Positions 36,629 to 46,307 of a DNA stretch of 64,000 bases are shown here, one piece after another. Below the pieces are notes generated by a model. That model saw only the letters and a list, made by a program, of their open reading frames with translations, was not told the DNA's origin and made no database searches. Location: contig CAXNKS010000001.1 in NCBI GenBank assembly GCA_964203055.1, positions 248,001-312,000 of the forward strand. The letters run 5' to 3'. Origin of the DNA: Fontibacterium temperatum. GTDB taxonomy: Bacteria > Pseudomonadota > Alphaproteobacteria > Pelagibacterales > Pelagibacteraceae. Made by a program: the position numbers and the translations under genes. Numbering within the stretch: position 1 is the first letter of the stretch; the number at the start of each line of letters is the position of its first letter.

Positions 36629-38465
36629 ACAAGGAAAAAAGATCATAAAAAATATAATTCAATTTTTACCTAATGGTCCTGGCGTTTATAAAATGCTAGA
36701 TGATAAAAACACCATTATTTATGTGGGAAAAGCAAAGAACTTGCCTAATAGAATAAATAGCTACATTTCATCTTCTTATTTGCCAACCAGAACTGAAAGA
36801 ATGATTTCTAGCACAAAGAATCTAGAATTCATTTCAACGCAAAATGAAGCAGAAGCATTATTGCTTGAGGCTAATCTAATAAAAAAAAATCAACCTCGAT
36901 ATAATATATTATTAAAAGATGACAAATCATTCCCTTATATTCAGCTAACAAAGTCGAATAAATTTCCACAACTGACTAAGTTTAGAGGCAAGCAAAATAA
37001 GAATGATATTTTTTTTGGTCCTTTCGCATCTCCTAGTTCGGCAAGCTGGACGATTAAAACATTGCAAAAAGTATTCTTATTAAGAGTATGTGACGATACA
37101 ACTTTTAACAGCAGAAAGAGACCATGCATTTTGCATCAAATAAAAAGATGCTCAGCTCCATGTACAAATGAAATCAACGAAAAAGATTATAATAAACTTG
37201 TTATTGATAGCGTTGATTTTCTAAATGGGAAATCTGCCCTTATACAAAAAAAACTTTCTAAAGAAATGGAAATTGAAAGTAAAAAATTTAACTATGAAAA
37301 AGCAGCAATAGTAAGAGATAGAATAAAAGCATTAACTCAAATTCAGTCATCACAACAAATTAATAGAAATAATTTTAATAATGCTGATTTGATTGTTGCA
37401 TTTCAAAAAAATAATATTACTTGCATTGAAGTATTTTTTTACAGATCAAAACAAAATTGGGGTAATCAAGCTTTTTTTCCAAAACATGACAAAGAAGATA
37501 ATATAGACGATATTATTTATTCTTTTCTGATTCAGTTTTATGAAAATAAAATCCCACCAGAGGAAATTATTTTAAGTAAACAGATTAAAGATTTAGATCT
37601 AATCAAAACGGCGTTAGAAAAAAAATATAATAAAAAAATTAATATAAAAACTGCAAAAAATAATAATGAAGAACTTTCCATAAGATTGGCTATTAAGAAT
37701 GCACAATTAGCTCTGGATAAAAAATTATTAGAGAATGAAAATAATGATCATTTTTTATCATTAATAAATAAGGAATTTAATTTAGGTTTTAACCCAAGCC
37801 TAATTGAAGTTTATGATAATAGTCATGTTCAAGGACTTAATGCTGTTGGGGCTTTTGTTGTGTTCGGAAAAAATGGATTTATTAAAAAAAAATATAGAAA
37901 ATTTAATATATCGAAAACAAATATTAATCCTGGAGACGACTATGGAATGTTAAAAGAAGTTCTTTCTAGAAGATTTGCAAAAATCAGATCAAATAATGAA
38001 GATGAATCCGCTGACTTAATTGTAATCGATGGTGGCAAAGGTCATTACAATGTAGCTAGAAAAATATTGGATGAACTGGGGCATTTTAGTCTTAACATGA
38101 TAGCAATTGCAAAGGGCGAGAGAAGAAATCAAGGTGATGAAACTTTTTATTACAATAATAAAAAAATTAAAATTAATAATAATGTATTGCTATTTTTCTT
38201 ACAAAGATTGCGTGATGAAGCTCATAGATTTGCTATCTTTTCACATAGAATTAATAGGAAAAATAATTTTACCCAATCTGCGCTTGATACAATTGATGGA
38301 ATAGGAAAAAGAAGAAAAAAATTACTTTTAAATCACTTTGGTTCTGTAAAATTAATAGAGAATGCAAGTATAGAGGATATAAAAAAAATAGATGGAATAA
38401 GTGATTTAGTTGCAAATAAAATCTATAATTTTTTTAATAAAAATAGTTTAATATCTAAAAAATGA
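36615..38465 (+). CDS. uvrC: Excinuclease ABC subunit C (UvrC)
   Basis: Nuclease making both incisions in nucleotide excision repair. About 616-618 residues (ATG at 36609 or 36615): the N-terminal GIY-YIG domain (GPGVYKMLDDKNTIIYVGKA), the Cys-rich segment CILHQIKRCSAPC, a UVR motif (KKFNYEKAAIVRDRIKAL) that pairs with UvrB, the RNase H-like domain (IEVYDNSHVQGLNAVGAFVV and LIVIDGGKGHYN) and two C-terminal helix-hairpin-helix motifs (LDTIDGIGKRRKKLLL). Complete. Its first bases overlap folB. Confidence 0.97.
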   Translation: MKNFEQGKKIIKNIIQFLPNGPGVYKMLDDKNTIIYVGKAKNLPNRINSYISSSYLPTRTERMISSTKNLEFISTQNEAEALLLEANLIKKNQPRYNILLKDDKSFPYIQLTKSNKFPQLTKFRGKQNKNDIFFGPFASPSSASWTIKTLQKVFLLRVCDDTTFNSRKRPCILHQIKRCSAPCTNEINEKDYNKLVIDSVDFLNGKSALIQKKLSKEMEIESKKFNYEKAAIVRDRIKALTQIQSSQQINRNNFNNADLIVAFQKNNITCIEVFFYRSKQNWGNQAFFPKHDKEDNIDDIIYSFLIQFYENKIPPEEIILSKQIKDLDLIKTALEKKYNKKINIKTAKNNNEELSIRLAIKNAQLALDKKLLENENNDHFLSLINKEFNLGFNPSLIEVYDNSHVQGLNAVGAFVVFGKNGFIKKKYRKFNISKTNINPGDDYGMLKEVLSRRFAKIRSNNEDESADLIVIDGGKGHYNVARKILDELGHFSLNMIAIAKGERRNQGDETFYYNNKKIKINNNVLLFFLQRLRDEAHRFAIFSHRINRKNNFTQSALDTIDGIGKRRKKLLLNHFGSVKLIENASIEDIKKIDGISDLVANKIYNFFNKNSLISKK

Positions 38466-39013
38466 AAATTCCCAACATTTTAACTATCGGAAGAATTCTT
38501 ATTGCCCCGATATTGATAGTTGTTTTCTATTTTCCTGGAGAATTAAGTGATTGGTTAGCCTGTACAATATTTGTAATAGCTGCTTTCACAGATTATCTCG
38601 ATGGATTTTTTGCAAGACTATATAAACTGCAATCAAAATTTGGTGAATTACTAGACCCAATTGCAGATAAAGTTTTAGTTTCAACAGCGCTTGCGCTTTT
38701 AATAATGAGTCAAACCATTAAAGGTCCGCATGTAGTTGCGGCAATTATAATAATAACCAGAGAAATTTTAATTTCAGGATTAAGAGAGTTTTTAGCTAAA
38801 GCACAAGTTTATATCCCTGTGACAAATTTATCAAAAGGAAAAACTGTAATACAAATGATTGCCATTTCTATTTTATTAGCCGGGAATACTGGTGATAAAT
38901 TTTTATTTAATTATGGAATCCAATTAGGAATATATTTGCTATGGATGTCTGCAATGCTAACACTTTGGACAGGATACGCTTACTTAAGAAAAGGAATAGA
39001 TCTAATAGATTAA
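38462..39013 (+). CDS. pgsA: CDP-diacylglycerol--glycerol-3-phosphate 3-phosphatidyltransferase
   Basis: Membrane enzyme making phosphatidylglycerophosphate, the first step to phosphatidylglycerol and cardiolipin. The 183 residues contain the complete CDP-alcohol phosphotransferase motif in FTDYLDGFFARLYKLQSKFG followed by ELLDPIADK (the D-D-G-A-R-G-D-D pattern) and four or more membrane helices. Start ATG overlaps the uvrC stop (ATGA), a common alphaproteobacterial uvrC-pgsA pairing. It ends one base from the convergent ilvE. Confidence 0.96.
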   Translation: MKIPNILTIGRILIAPILIVVFYFPGELSDWLACTIFVIAAFTDYLDGFFARLYKLQSKFGELLDPIADKVLVSTALALLIMSQTIKGPHVVAAIIIITREILISGLREFLAKAQVYIPVTNLSKGKTVIQMIAISILLAGNTGDKFLFNYGIQLGIYLLWMSAMLTLWTGYAYLRKGIDLID

Positions 39014-39895
39014 TTAACTTTTATTTACTAATTTTGAATAATCATCATCTAACTTTTTAATCATATCACCCACGGTAAATTTAACATCTCCAATTTGAGA
39101 TACAGGCGTCACCTCGGCTGCAGTACCGGTTAAAAAACAGCCATCAAATTTATCGAGTTCATCAAGTTTTATTTTTCTTTCTAAAACTTTAATCTTAAGT
39201 TGTCTTGCAATTTCTATAATTGATCTTCTAGTGATTCCATCTAAAAAAGAATCTGCTATTGGAGTATGAATTTCATTATTCTTAGTATTTATAAAAAAAA
39301 TATTTGCGCCTGTGGCTTCCGCTACATTGCCTTGATAATCCATCATTAAAGCATCATGATAACCATTTTTCTCAGCTTCATGTTTGGATAAAGTTGAAAT
39401 CATATACAAACCAGAAGCTTTTGTGTCCCAAGGAATAGAGTCGGGTGGTGGTTTTTTCCATTTAGAAATGCCGAGTTTAATTCCTTTAATTTTAATTTGC
39501 GGATCAAAATAGGAACCCCATTCCCACGTTGCTACAGCCAAATGAATCTGACTTTTTTGCGCAGATATAGCCATCATTTCGCTTCCTCTCCACACAACTG
39601 GTCTCACATAACCGCTCTTAACATTTTGCACGGAAATTATTTCTTTACATGCGTTGTCTATTTCATCTGCAGAATAAGGAATCTTCATGCCCATTCTCTC
39701 TGCTGAATGAATCAATCTATTTGTATGTTCTCTTAATTTAAAAATTTCTCCATTATAAACACGCTCACCCTCGAAGACGCAGCTAGCATAATGAAGTCCG
39801 TGGCTAAGAATGTGTAAATTTGCTTCTTTCCAATCAACTAGTTTGCTGTTGTACCAAATTTTTCCTGATCTTTTATCAAAAGGGATTGGATCCAT
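39014..39895 (-). CDS. ilvE: Branched-chain amino acid aminotransferase
   Basis: Class IV PLP aminotransferase for the last step of Ile, Leu and Val synthesis. The 293 residues show HGLHYASCVFEGERVYNGEI (about 31-50), the PLP lysine in WDTKASGLYMIS near 162, EATGANIFFI near 197, DGITRRSIIE near 223 and the C-terminal FLTGTAAEVTPV. In Rhodobacter-type genomes ilvE borders the same MarR/OmpR regulator pair seen here. Divergent from the MarR gene with a 90-base gap. Confidence 0.95.
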   Translation of the reverse strand: MDPIPFDKRSGKIWYNSKLVDWKEANLHILSHGLHYASCVFEGERVYNGEIFKLREHTNRLIHSAERMGMKIPYSADEIDNACKEIISVQNVKSGYVRPVVWRGSEMMAISAQKSQIHLAVATWEWGSYFDPQIKIKGIKLGISKWKKPPPDSIPWDTKASGLYMISTLSKHEAEKNGYHDALMMDYQGNVAEATGANIFFINTKNNEIHTPIADSFLDGITRRSIIEIARQLKIKVLERKIKLDELDKFDGCFLTGTAAEVTPVSQIGDVKFTVGDMIKKLDDDYSKLVNKS

Positions 39896-39985
39896 TAAAG
39901 TTTAAAGCATTAAATAATTAAAAGTATATTGGTAAATAAGTAAAGTAGATATGTCAATAAAACTGACGTAGAATATAATTTTAAA

Positions 39986-40423
39986 ATGAAAGACCTTTTA
40001 TATTTAAGAGAAAAAAGTTTAAAAGAAATTATAGAACTTATTTTTCAGACATATATAGACTCATATTCAGATCCCCATGAAGTACTAAAAAAAAATTCCT
40101 TTGGTAGAGCCCATCATAGGCTGCTTTGTATTATAGAAGGGAATCCTAACATCAGTATTGCTGATATATTAAGAAAATTAAAAATTACTAAACAAAGTTT
40201 AAGTAGAGTTCTGCAAGATCTAATAAAAAAAAATATTATATCACAAAAAAAAGGAACAAAAGACGGCAGACAAAGAGAGTTAGTTCTAACTGAAAAAGGC
40301 ATAAAACTGTGCGATGAAATATTTAACAAACAAAAAAAAAGAATAATTAATGCGCTTAAGAATTCAAGTTCAGATGAAGTTTCAAATTTTAAATCAATAA
40401 TGAAAAAAATAATTCATGGATAA
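39986..40423 (+). CDS. MarR family transcriptional regulator (PetP-like)
   Basis: A 145-residue winged-helix regulator. The DNA-binding part is ISIADILRKLKITKQSLSRV (about 52-71) and the wing KKGTKDGRQRELVLTEKG. It overlaps the OmpR-type response regulator by 8 bases. The MarR-OmpR pair next to ilvE matches petP-petR, which in Rhodobacter capsulatus lies upstream of petABC; here petABC is about 8 kb further on. That the protein works with the response regulator is inferred from the overlap and the known pair. Confidence 0.85.
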   Translation: MKDLLYLREKSLKEIIELIFQTYIDSYSDPHEVLKKNSFGRAHHRLLCIIEGNPNISIADILRKLKITKQSLSRVLQDLIKKNIISQKKGTKDGRQRELVLTEKGIKLCDEIFNKQKKRIINALKNSSSDEVSNFKSIMKKIIHG

Positions 40424-41096
40424 TTCAAAAATACATATTTTGATTGTTGATGATGATGACAAGATAAGAGATCTATTAAAACAATATTTAAAAAATAATA
40501 ATTTTTTTGTATCTACAGCGATCAATGCGTCAGATGCAGAAGAAAAATTAAAGATTGTTAAATTTGATCTAGCAATTATTGATATAATGATGCCTGGCAA
40601 AGACGGGTTGCAACTTACAAAGGAAATTAGAGAAAATATTGATTTACCTATAATTCTACTTACAGCGAAAGGCGAAGCCGAGGATAGAGTTAGAGGATTA
40701 GAATTGGGTGCAGAAGATTATTTACCAAAACCTTTTGAACCAAAAGAACTTTTGTTAAGAATAAAAAATGTAATCAAAAGAATTAAAAAAGATAACCATA
40801 TAATAAATGTCATTAAGATAGGAAAAGCTAATATTAATATTAAAAAAATGGAAATCCAAAAAGATAGAAAAATAATAAAAATTAATGCTAGCGAAAAAAT
40901 TCTATTAGAGAATATGATTAGTTCTGCAGGAAAAATATTTTCTAGAGAAGAAATTTCAAAAATCACAAACTTAATACAAGAAAGAAGTATAGATGTTTTA
41001 GTTACAAGACTGAGACAAAAAATTGAACCAGATCCAAAAAATCCAAAGTACCTACAAACAGTCCGCGGCACCGGCTATGTTTTGTGGCTAGATTGA
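40416..41096 (+). CDS. OmpR family response regulator (PetR-like)
   Basis: A 226-residue two-domain regulator: receiver with acidic pocket Asp12-Asp13 (HILIVDDDDK), phospho-acceptor Asp56 (AIIDIMMPGKDG), Thr/Lys switch residues (LLTAKGEAED; DYLPKPFEPKEL), and a C-terminal winged helix (SREEISKITN, RSIDVLVTRLRQKIEPDPKN, VRGTGYVLW). The next gene, one base downstream, is its probable cognate histidine kinase. Homologous by context to PetR, which is needed for cytochrome bc1 expression in Rhodobacter. Confidence 0.92.
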   Translation: MDNSKIHILIVDDDDKIRDLLKQYLKNNNFFVSTAINASDAEEKLKIVKFDLAIIDIMMPGKDGLQLTKEIRENIDLPIILLTAKGEAEDRVRGLELGAEDYLPKPFEPKELLLRIKNVIKRIKKDNHIINVIKIGKANINIKKMEIQKDRKIIKINASEKILLENMISSAGKIFSREEISKITNLIQERSIDVLVTRLRQKIEPDPKNPKYLQTVRGTGYVLWLD

Positions 41097-41097
41097 A

Positions 41098-42408
41098 ATG
41101 CTAAGAAAAATATTTCCTAAAACTTTACTTTTTAGATCATTATTAATTGTAATAGCTCCGATAATTCTTATTCAAATTGTCGTTGGAGGAGTTTTTTTTG
41201 ATAGTATTTGGTATAAAACAAACAGAGGTTTGGTTAGATCTGCAGCTAACGAAGTAAATACATTCTTGGCTCTGTACCCTGAATACAAACAAAAAAACAA
41301 AACTAATGAATTAATTAATATTTATAAAGATAAAAGCGGCTTAATAATTTCAATCAAAAAAGAAACTCAGCAACTTCCATCAACAGAAACAGTAAAGTGG
41401 TACAGTTTGTATGACAAAATTGTCCTAGAAGAATTTACAGATAAAATAAAAAATCCCTACTGGCACAATGTCAGATTTAACAGTTCATTCGTTCAAGTAT
41501 TAGTACTGTTAAATAAGAACGAAGTTATTGAATTTTTAGTACCAAAATCAAAAATAAGATCTACATCAGGTAGAATATTTGCACTTTGGATTACTGTACC
41601 TTCGTTAATATTTCTTTTTATTTCAATAATTTTTCTACGTAATCAAATAAGACCTATCGTTCATCTTTCTCAAGCAGCAGAAAGATTTGGTAAAGGTCAA
41701 TTTGATACTGATTTTAAAGTATCGGGAGCTCTTGAAATTAGACAGGCTTCTTATGAATTTGAAAGAATGAAAAGAAGAATTTTAAAACACATTAGTCAAA
41801 GAACGGCTATGTTATCTGGTATTAGTCACGATCTAAAAACACCTTTAACTAGATTAAAATTACAAATCGAACTTCTAAACAAAAATCAAAAATTAAATTC
41901 TCTAAAAGAGGAAATAACTGAAATGGAAAAAATGATTAATGAATATCTTGATTTTGCAAGCAATCAATATTCACAACCTCTAGAAAAATTTGATATTATC
42001 GAATTAATTCAAAATTTAATTGGTAAAAGTTTTAAAAAAAATATTAAAATAAAAAGTCCTAAAAATTTAATATTTTCTGGAAGAAAAAATTTAGTTAGAA
42101 GATGTATTGCTAATATTATAAATAATTCTCAAAAATATTCAGAAAATATTTCAATTACATGCAAAAAAATAAAGAAAACTATTCAAATTAATATTGATGA
42201 TGATGGCCCAGGAATTGCAGATGAGCACAAAGAAAAGGTATTTAGACCATTTTATAGAGTAGATAAATCAAGATCTCTTAAAGACAATAGCGTCGGATTG
42301 GGTCTTTCAATTGTAGAGGATATTGTTAATTCACACGGCGGGACTGTAAAATTATTAAACAATCCAAAAGGCAAAGGGCTACGAGTTTCTTTATTTTTTC
42401 CTAACTAA
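41098..42408 (+). CDS. EnvZ-like sensor histidine kinase
   Basis: A 436-residue membrane kinase: TM1 (about 13-33), a periplasmic domain of about 125 residues, TM2 (161-180), a HAMP linker, the dimerisation/phospho-acceptor motif GISHDLKTPLTRLK with His244, and a HATPase domain (N box NIINNSQKYSE, G1 DDDGPGI, G2 GLGLSIVEDI). It follows the response regulator by one base. Its 3' end overlaps the convergent ubiK gene by 18 bases. The signal sensed is unknown. Confidence 0.93.
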   Translation: MLRKIFPKTLLFRSLLIVIAPIILIQIVVGGVFFDSIWYKTNRGLVRSAANEVNTFLALYPEYKQKNKTNELINIYKDKSGLIISIKKETQQLPSTETVKWYSLYDKIVLEEFTDKIKNPYWHNVRFNSSFVQVLVLLNKNEVIEFLVPKSKIRSTSGRIFALWITVPSLIFLFISIIFLRNQIRPIVHLSQAAERFGKGQFDTDFKVSGALEIRQASYEFERMKRRILKHISQRTAMLSGISHDLKTPLTRLKLQIELLNKNQKLNSLKEEITEMEKMINEYLDFASNQYSQPLEKFDIIELIQNLIGKSFKKNIKIKSPKNLIFSGRKNLVRRCIANIINNSQKYSENISITCKKIKKTIQINIDDDGPGIADEHKEKVFRPFYRVDKSRSLKDNSVGLGLSIVEDIVNSHGGTVKLLNNPKGKGLRVSLFFPN

Positions 42409-42621
42409 TTTTTGCAGTCTTTCTATTTCTAAACTTAATTTATTTATTTTATTTTTTAATTCCTGCAAATCTTTCTGTGAGGAATTATTAAAATAATGCA
42501 TGATTTTTTCTTTTTTGAACTGAATAATGTTGTTTATTTCTTGCTTAATGTCTTTTGCAGTTAAAACACCTAATTGAAATAAATTTATAAAATCATTAAT
42601 AACTTTTTTATAATTATTCAT
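42391..42621 (-). CDS. ubiK: UbiK family (BMFP/YqiC) accessory factor
   Basis: A 76-residue helical protein: an N-terminal amphipathic helix (VINDFINLFQLGVLTAKDIK) and a C-terminal coiled coil (ELKNKINKLSLEIERLQKLV), the two-part layout of the BMFP family. In E. coli UbiK assists the Ubi complex for aerobic ubiquinone synthesis. It is convergent with the kinase (18-base overlap) and divergent from lgt (47-base gap). Function follows the family; no catalytic residues exist. Confidence 0.85.
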   Translation of the reverse strand: MNNYKKVINDFINLFQLGVLTAKDIKQEINNIIQFKKEKIMHYFNNSSQKDLQELKNKINKLSLEIERLQKLVRKK

Positions 42622-42668
42622 ATATTCTTCATAATAATGTAGTTATAAATAATTCTAAGATTATTTAA

Positions 42669-43469
42669 ATGTTTATTCACAATCTAAATCCCGTCATCAT
42701 AAATTTCGGTTTTCTAGAAATACGCTGGTACTCTTTGGCCTATATTGTCGGCATATTCTTAGGTTTTTACTATGCAAAATATTTAATTAAAAAATATTGG
42801 GATAAAGAAAAAATTAATACTCAAAATCTTGATAATTTTTTAATTTATCTAATTTTGGGAATTATCATTGGGGGCCGATTTGGATATATACTATTTTATA
42901 ATTTTAATTATTACTCTCACAATCCTATCGAAATATTATTTTTATGGCAGGGAGGGATGTCTTTTCATGGTGGAGCGATAGGTGTTTTTATTGTTTCAAT
43001 AATTTTTGCAAAAAAGAATAAAATTAAAACACTTGTCTTAACCGATATAATTGTTTGCGTTGCTTCGATTGGCATATTTCTTGGGAGAATTGCTAATTTT
43101 ATAAATGGAGAATTATATGGAAAAAAAACCTTTTCTAATTATGGGGTGATATTTCCTAAAGTAGACATGGAACCAAGACATCCATCACAACTATATGAGG
43201 CTATTCTTGAAGGTTTAATATTATTCTTTTTGTTGAACATTATCTTAAAATATAAAAAAAAATTATTTAACGGTGAGTTATCTTGTTATTTTTTAATTTT
43301 TTATTCTGTATTTAGAATTATATCAGAAATGTTTAGGGAGCCAGATAAACATATAGGCTATATAATTTTCAATTTATCTTTAGGAATGTGTATAAGTCTA
43401 TGTTTTTTAATCTTTGGAATAATTGCATTTAAAATAATTAAAGATGAATCTTTTAGAAAAGTTAATTAA
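42669..43469 (+). CDS. lgt: Phosphatidylglycerol--prolipoprotein diacylglyceryl transferase
   Basis: Inner membrane enzyme that attaches diacylglycerol to the lipobox cysteine of prolipoproteins. The 266 residues have about seven membrane helices and the Lgt landmarks IRWYSLAYIVG (18-28), GIIIGGRFGYILFY near 70, WQGGMSFHGGAIG near 98, the signature GRIANFINGELYG near 142 and RHPSQLYEA near 177. Substrate phosphatidylglycerol comes from the PgsA pathway. It overlaps midA by 26 bases. Confidence 0.97.
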   Translation: MFIHNLNPVIINFGFLEIRWYSLAYIVGIFLGFYYAKYLIKKYWDKEKINTQNLDNFLIYLILGIIIGGRFGYILFYNFNYYSHNPIEILFLWQGGMSFHGGAIGVFIVSIIFAKKNKIKTLVLTDIIVCVASIGIFLGRIANFINGELYGKKTFSNYGVIFPKVDMEPRHPSQLYEAILEGLILFFLLNIILKYKKKLFNGELSCYFLIFYSVFRIISEMFREPDKHIGYIIFNLSLGMCISLCFLIFGIIAFKIIKDESFRKVN

Positions 43470-44517
43470 TAAAAAAAAATTTATTCCATTAAATCAATTT
43501 ATTAATATCGCCTTATACGACAAAAAATTAGGCTACTATCAAAATAAAAAAATATTTGGTCGAGGTGGAGATTTTATAACATCTCCAGTCATATCTAGCA
43601 TTTTTTCAGAAATGATATCAGTATGGATTGTATCCTATTGGATTTATATAAAAAAACCGAAAAAAATTAACATACTGGAACTAGGTCCTGGAAACGGTCT
43701 GATGATCAAACAAATAATGAATTCAATTAAAAAAATTAAAACTTTTGATGGGGAATTTAATGTTTATTTGCATGAAAAAAGCGAAAAATTAATAAAAATT
43801 CAAAAAAAAAACTTAAATGATTTTAAAAATATTATTTGGGTAAAAGATATTAATAAAATCAATCATCTTCCAACAATAATTATAGCAAACGAATTTTTCG
43901 ATGCATTTCCTATAAAACAATTTTTTAAGGAAAAAAATAATTGGTATGAACAATGTATTGCTTTTAAAAATAATAATAAAAAAAAAATTACTTACTACAA
44001 AAATAAAATTAATAATATTACTCTTAAAAAATATTCTAAATTTTACAATATTAATAAAAGTAAAATTCTAGAATATCCAATCAATATCGAGACTTATCTT
44101 AATTCGATATCTAGGATTATAAAAAAAAATAATGGAATTTTTCTAATGTTTGATTACGGTTATTCAAGTGTTCTTGGAAAAAATACTATTAGAGCAATAA
44201 AAAAACATAGAGTTGTTGATTTGTTAAAAGAATATACTGATTGCGATATTACATTTGATATTAATTTCAATATATTAAAAATTATATTTAAACGAAATAA
44301 TATCCAAAATATTGGACCTGTTTCCCAAAACTTTTTTTTACAAAAATTAGGAATTATGGAAAGAGCAGATCAAATAATCAAAAAACAAAATGCCACAACT
44401 AGTAAAAACTTAATTCTAAGTATTAATAAATTAATTAATCCAAAAGAAATGGGGGATACTTTTCATGCATTGGCTTTTTCTAATAAAAATTGCAAATTTA
44501 ATCTTGGATTTATTTAA
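43444..44517 (+). CDS. MidA/NDUFAF7-type SAM-dependent methyltransferase
   Basis: A 357-residue protein of the DUF185 family, whose mitochondrial member NDUFAF7 methylates an arginine of respiratory complex I. Family features: FIPLNQFINIALYDKKLGYY, GRGGDFITSPVISSIFSEM, the SAM loop ILELGPGNGLM near residue 78, IIANEFFDAFPIKQF near 146, and FLMFDYGY plus the HRVVDLL segment. The substrate in bacteria is unproven. It lies in an lgt-midA-pgeF run with overlapping starts. Confidence 0.92.
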   Translation: MNLLEKLINKKKFIPLNQFINIALYDKKLGYYQNKKIFGRGGDFITSPVISSIFSEMISVWIVSYWIYIKKPKKINILELGPGNGLMIKQIMNSIKKIKTFDGEFNVYLHEKSEKLIKIQKKNLNDFKNIIWVKDINKINHLPTIIIANEFFDAFPIKQFFKEKNNWYEQCIAFKNNNKKKITYYKNKINNITLKKYSKFYNINKSKILEYPINIETYLNSISRIIKKNNGIFLMFDYGYSSVLGKNTIRAIKKHRVVDLLKEYTDCDITFDINFNILKIIFKRNNIQNIGPVSQNFFLQKLGIMERADQIIKKQNATTSKNLILSINKLINPKEMGDTFHALAFSNKNCKFNLGFI

Positions 44518-45281
44518 TGATTTTTCATTCAAAAAAAATTAACAAAATACCTGGTTTGAAAAGTTTTTTTTTCACAAGAAAAAATGGACTTTCTAAAGGA
44601 ATTTACAAAAGTCTAAACTGCGGATTAGGATCTAATGATAAAAAAAAAATTGTTAAAAAAAATATTACAATTATTTCAAAAAAAACTGGTTGTAAATTAA
44701 ATAAACTAATTATGTTAAAACAATATCATAGTAATAAAATAATTAATTTTGATAATTTTTTAGTAAAAAAAAGATATAAAGCTGACGGAATTATTACTAC
44801 ATATCCTAATTTTTCTTTTGGAATTTTAACTGCAGATTGCGTTCCAATATTAGTTGCTGATAAAGACAATAAAACAATGGCAGCTATTCATTCTGGATGG
44901 AAAGGTGCAAATTCTGGAATTATTGAAAATCTAATAAAAAAATTTAAACAAATGAAATCAAAAATATCAAATTTAATTGTCGCAATTGGACCCTGCATAG
45001 ACCAAAAAAATTACGAGGTAAAAGAAGACTTTGTAGAAAAGATTAAAATTAATAATTATGATTATAAAAAATATTTTATAACTAGGGATAGAAAAATTTA
45101 CTTTAATCTAAGATTATTTGTAAATAACAAATTTTTAAGACTAGGAATCCCAAAAATAAATATTGATCATATTAATAAGGATACTTATAGCGATTATAAA
45201 AACTTCTTTAGTTATAGAAGATCTGTGCATAACAATGAGTCGGATTATGGAAGATGCATCTCTGTGATTTGTAGATATTAA
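44517..45281 (+). CDS. pgeF: PgeF (YfiH) family peptidoglycan-editing / laccase-domain protein
   Basis: A 254-residue Cu-oxidase_4 domain protein. In E. coli, PgeF removes L-Ser-containing peptide mis-incorporated into muropeptide precursors; other members have purine nucleoside activities. Metal-site motifs are present: VKKRYKADGIITTYPN, GILTADCVPILVADKD (Cys), AAIHSGWKGANSGIIE (His) and AIGPCIDQKNYEV. The C-terminal FSYRRS matches the family end. It shares one base with midA (TAATG). Confidence 0.9.
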   Translation: MIFHSKKINKIPGLKSFFFTRKNGLSKGIYKSLNCGLGSNDKKKIVKKNITIISKKTGCKLNKLIMLKQYHSNKIINFDNFLVKKRYKADGIITTYPNFSFGILTADCVPILVADKDNKTMAAIHSGWKGANSGIIENLIKKFKQMKSKISNLIVAIGPCIDQKNYEVKEDFVEKIKINNYDYKKYFITRDRKIYFNLRLFVNNKFLRLGIPKINIDHINKDTYSDYKNFFSYRRSVHNNESDYGRCISVICRY

Positions 45282-45318
45282 TTGATTAAATAATTATAAA
45301 ATTATATAAAAAGTTCTC

Positions 45319-46251
45319 ATGAAGATTGTATCTGGAACAAGTAGTATTTCCCTAAGCGATCAAATCTGCAAATATTTAAAAACAAAACCAACTCAAAGAG
45401 AGATTGTAAGATTCGCAGATTCAGAAGTTTACGTTGAGATTAAAGAAAACATGAGAGGTAACGATGTGTATTTAATACAATCAACTTCTTATCCCGCTAA
45501 CGACAACATTATGGAACTGCTAATATGTATAGATTCTTTAAGAAGATCTTCTTCAAAAAATATAACAGCTGTCATTCCTTATTTTGGTTATGCAAGACAA
45601 GATAGAAAAGTTGTACCAAGATCTCCTATAAGCGCAAAATTAGTTGCAAACTTAATTACTAACGCCGGTGCGCACAGAGTTTTAACGATGGATCTTCATG
45701 CAAATCAGATTCAAGGTTTTTTTGATATTCCTGTTGATAATTTATACGCAGCTCCTGTTCTTTTAAAACATATATTAAAAAATATTGGCACTAAAAATAT
45801 TGTTTGTGTTGCCCCTGATGTTGGAGGAGTAGAAAGAGCAAGAGCCATTGGTAAACGATTGAATGCAGGTTTGGCTATCATTGATAAAAGAAGAGAGAGC
45901 CCAGGACAATCTGAAGTTATGAATGTCATTGGAGAAGTTAAAAATAAATCTTGTATTATAATTGATGACTTAATTGATAGCGGTGGAACAATCTGTAACG
46001 CTGCTGATGCTTTAATGGAAAAAGGAGCAAAAGAAGTTTACTGTTACGTTGTTCACGGTGTTCTTACAGGTTCGTCTATTGATAAAATTAAAAAATCTAA
46101 GATGAAAAAGATTGTTATTACCGACACAATCGATAATACAAAAAAAATTAAAGGAGTTTCTAAAATAGAAGTAGTTAGTATTGCGCCGCTAATCGCTGAA
46201 GCTATCAAGCGAATATCCCAATCAACTTCAGTTTCCAGCTTATTCAAATAA
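45319..46251 (+). CDS. prs: Ribose-phosphate pyrophosphokinase
   Basis: Makes PRPP from ribose 5-phosphate and ATP. The 310 residues have RFADSEVYVEIKENMRGNDV near 30-50, YFGYARQDRKVVPRSPISAK near 95, the divalent-cation motif VLTMDLHANQIQGFFDIPVD near 125, and the PRPP-binding loop CIIIDDLIDSGGTICNAADA near 215. Normal length. It stands 37 bases after pgeF and is followed by the rplY-pth-ychF group in the usual proteobacterial order. Confidence 0.98.
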   Translation: MKIVSGTSSISLSDQICKYLKTKPTQREIVRFADSEVYVEIKENMRGNDVYLIQSTSYPANDNIMELLICIDSLRRSSSKNITAVIPYFGYARQDRKVVPRSPISAKLVANLITNAGAHRVLTMDLHANQIQGFFDIPVDNLYAAPVLLKHILKNIGTKNIVCVAPDVGGVERARAIGKRLNAGLAIIDKRRESPGQSEVMNVIGEVKNKSCIIIDDLIDSGGTICNAADALMEKGAKEVYCYVVHGVLTGSSIDKIKKSKMKKIVITDTIDNTKKIKGVSKIEVVSIAPLIAEAIKRISQSTSVSSLFK

Positions 46252-46261
46252 ATAACAATAA

Positions 46262-46294
46262 CTTGTTTTTTTTTTAAAGTTAATATAAAACAAG
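46262..46294. repeat. 8-bp inverted repeat in the prs-rplY gap
   Basis: CTTGTTTT (46262-46269) and AAAACAAG (46287-46294) can pair across a 17-base loop in the 56-base gap before rplY. A T10 run lies at 46266-46275. It may be a weak prs terminator or an rplY leader structure; nothing more can be said. Confidence 0.35.
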
Positions 46295-46307
46295 CGATCT
46301 TGATTAT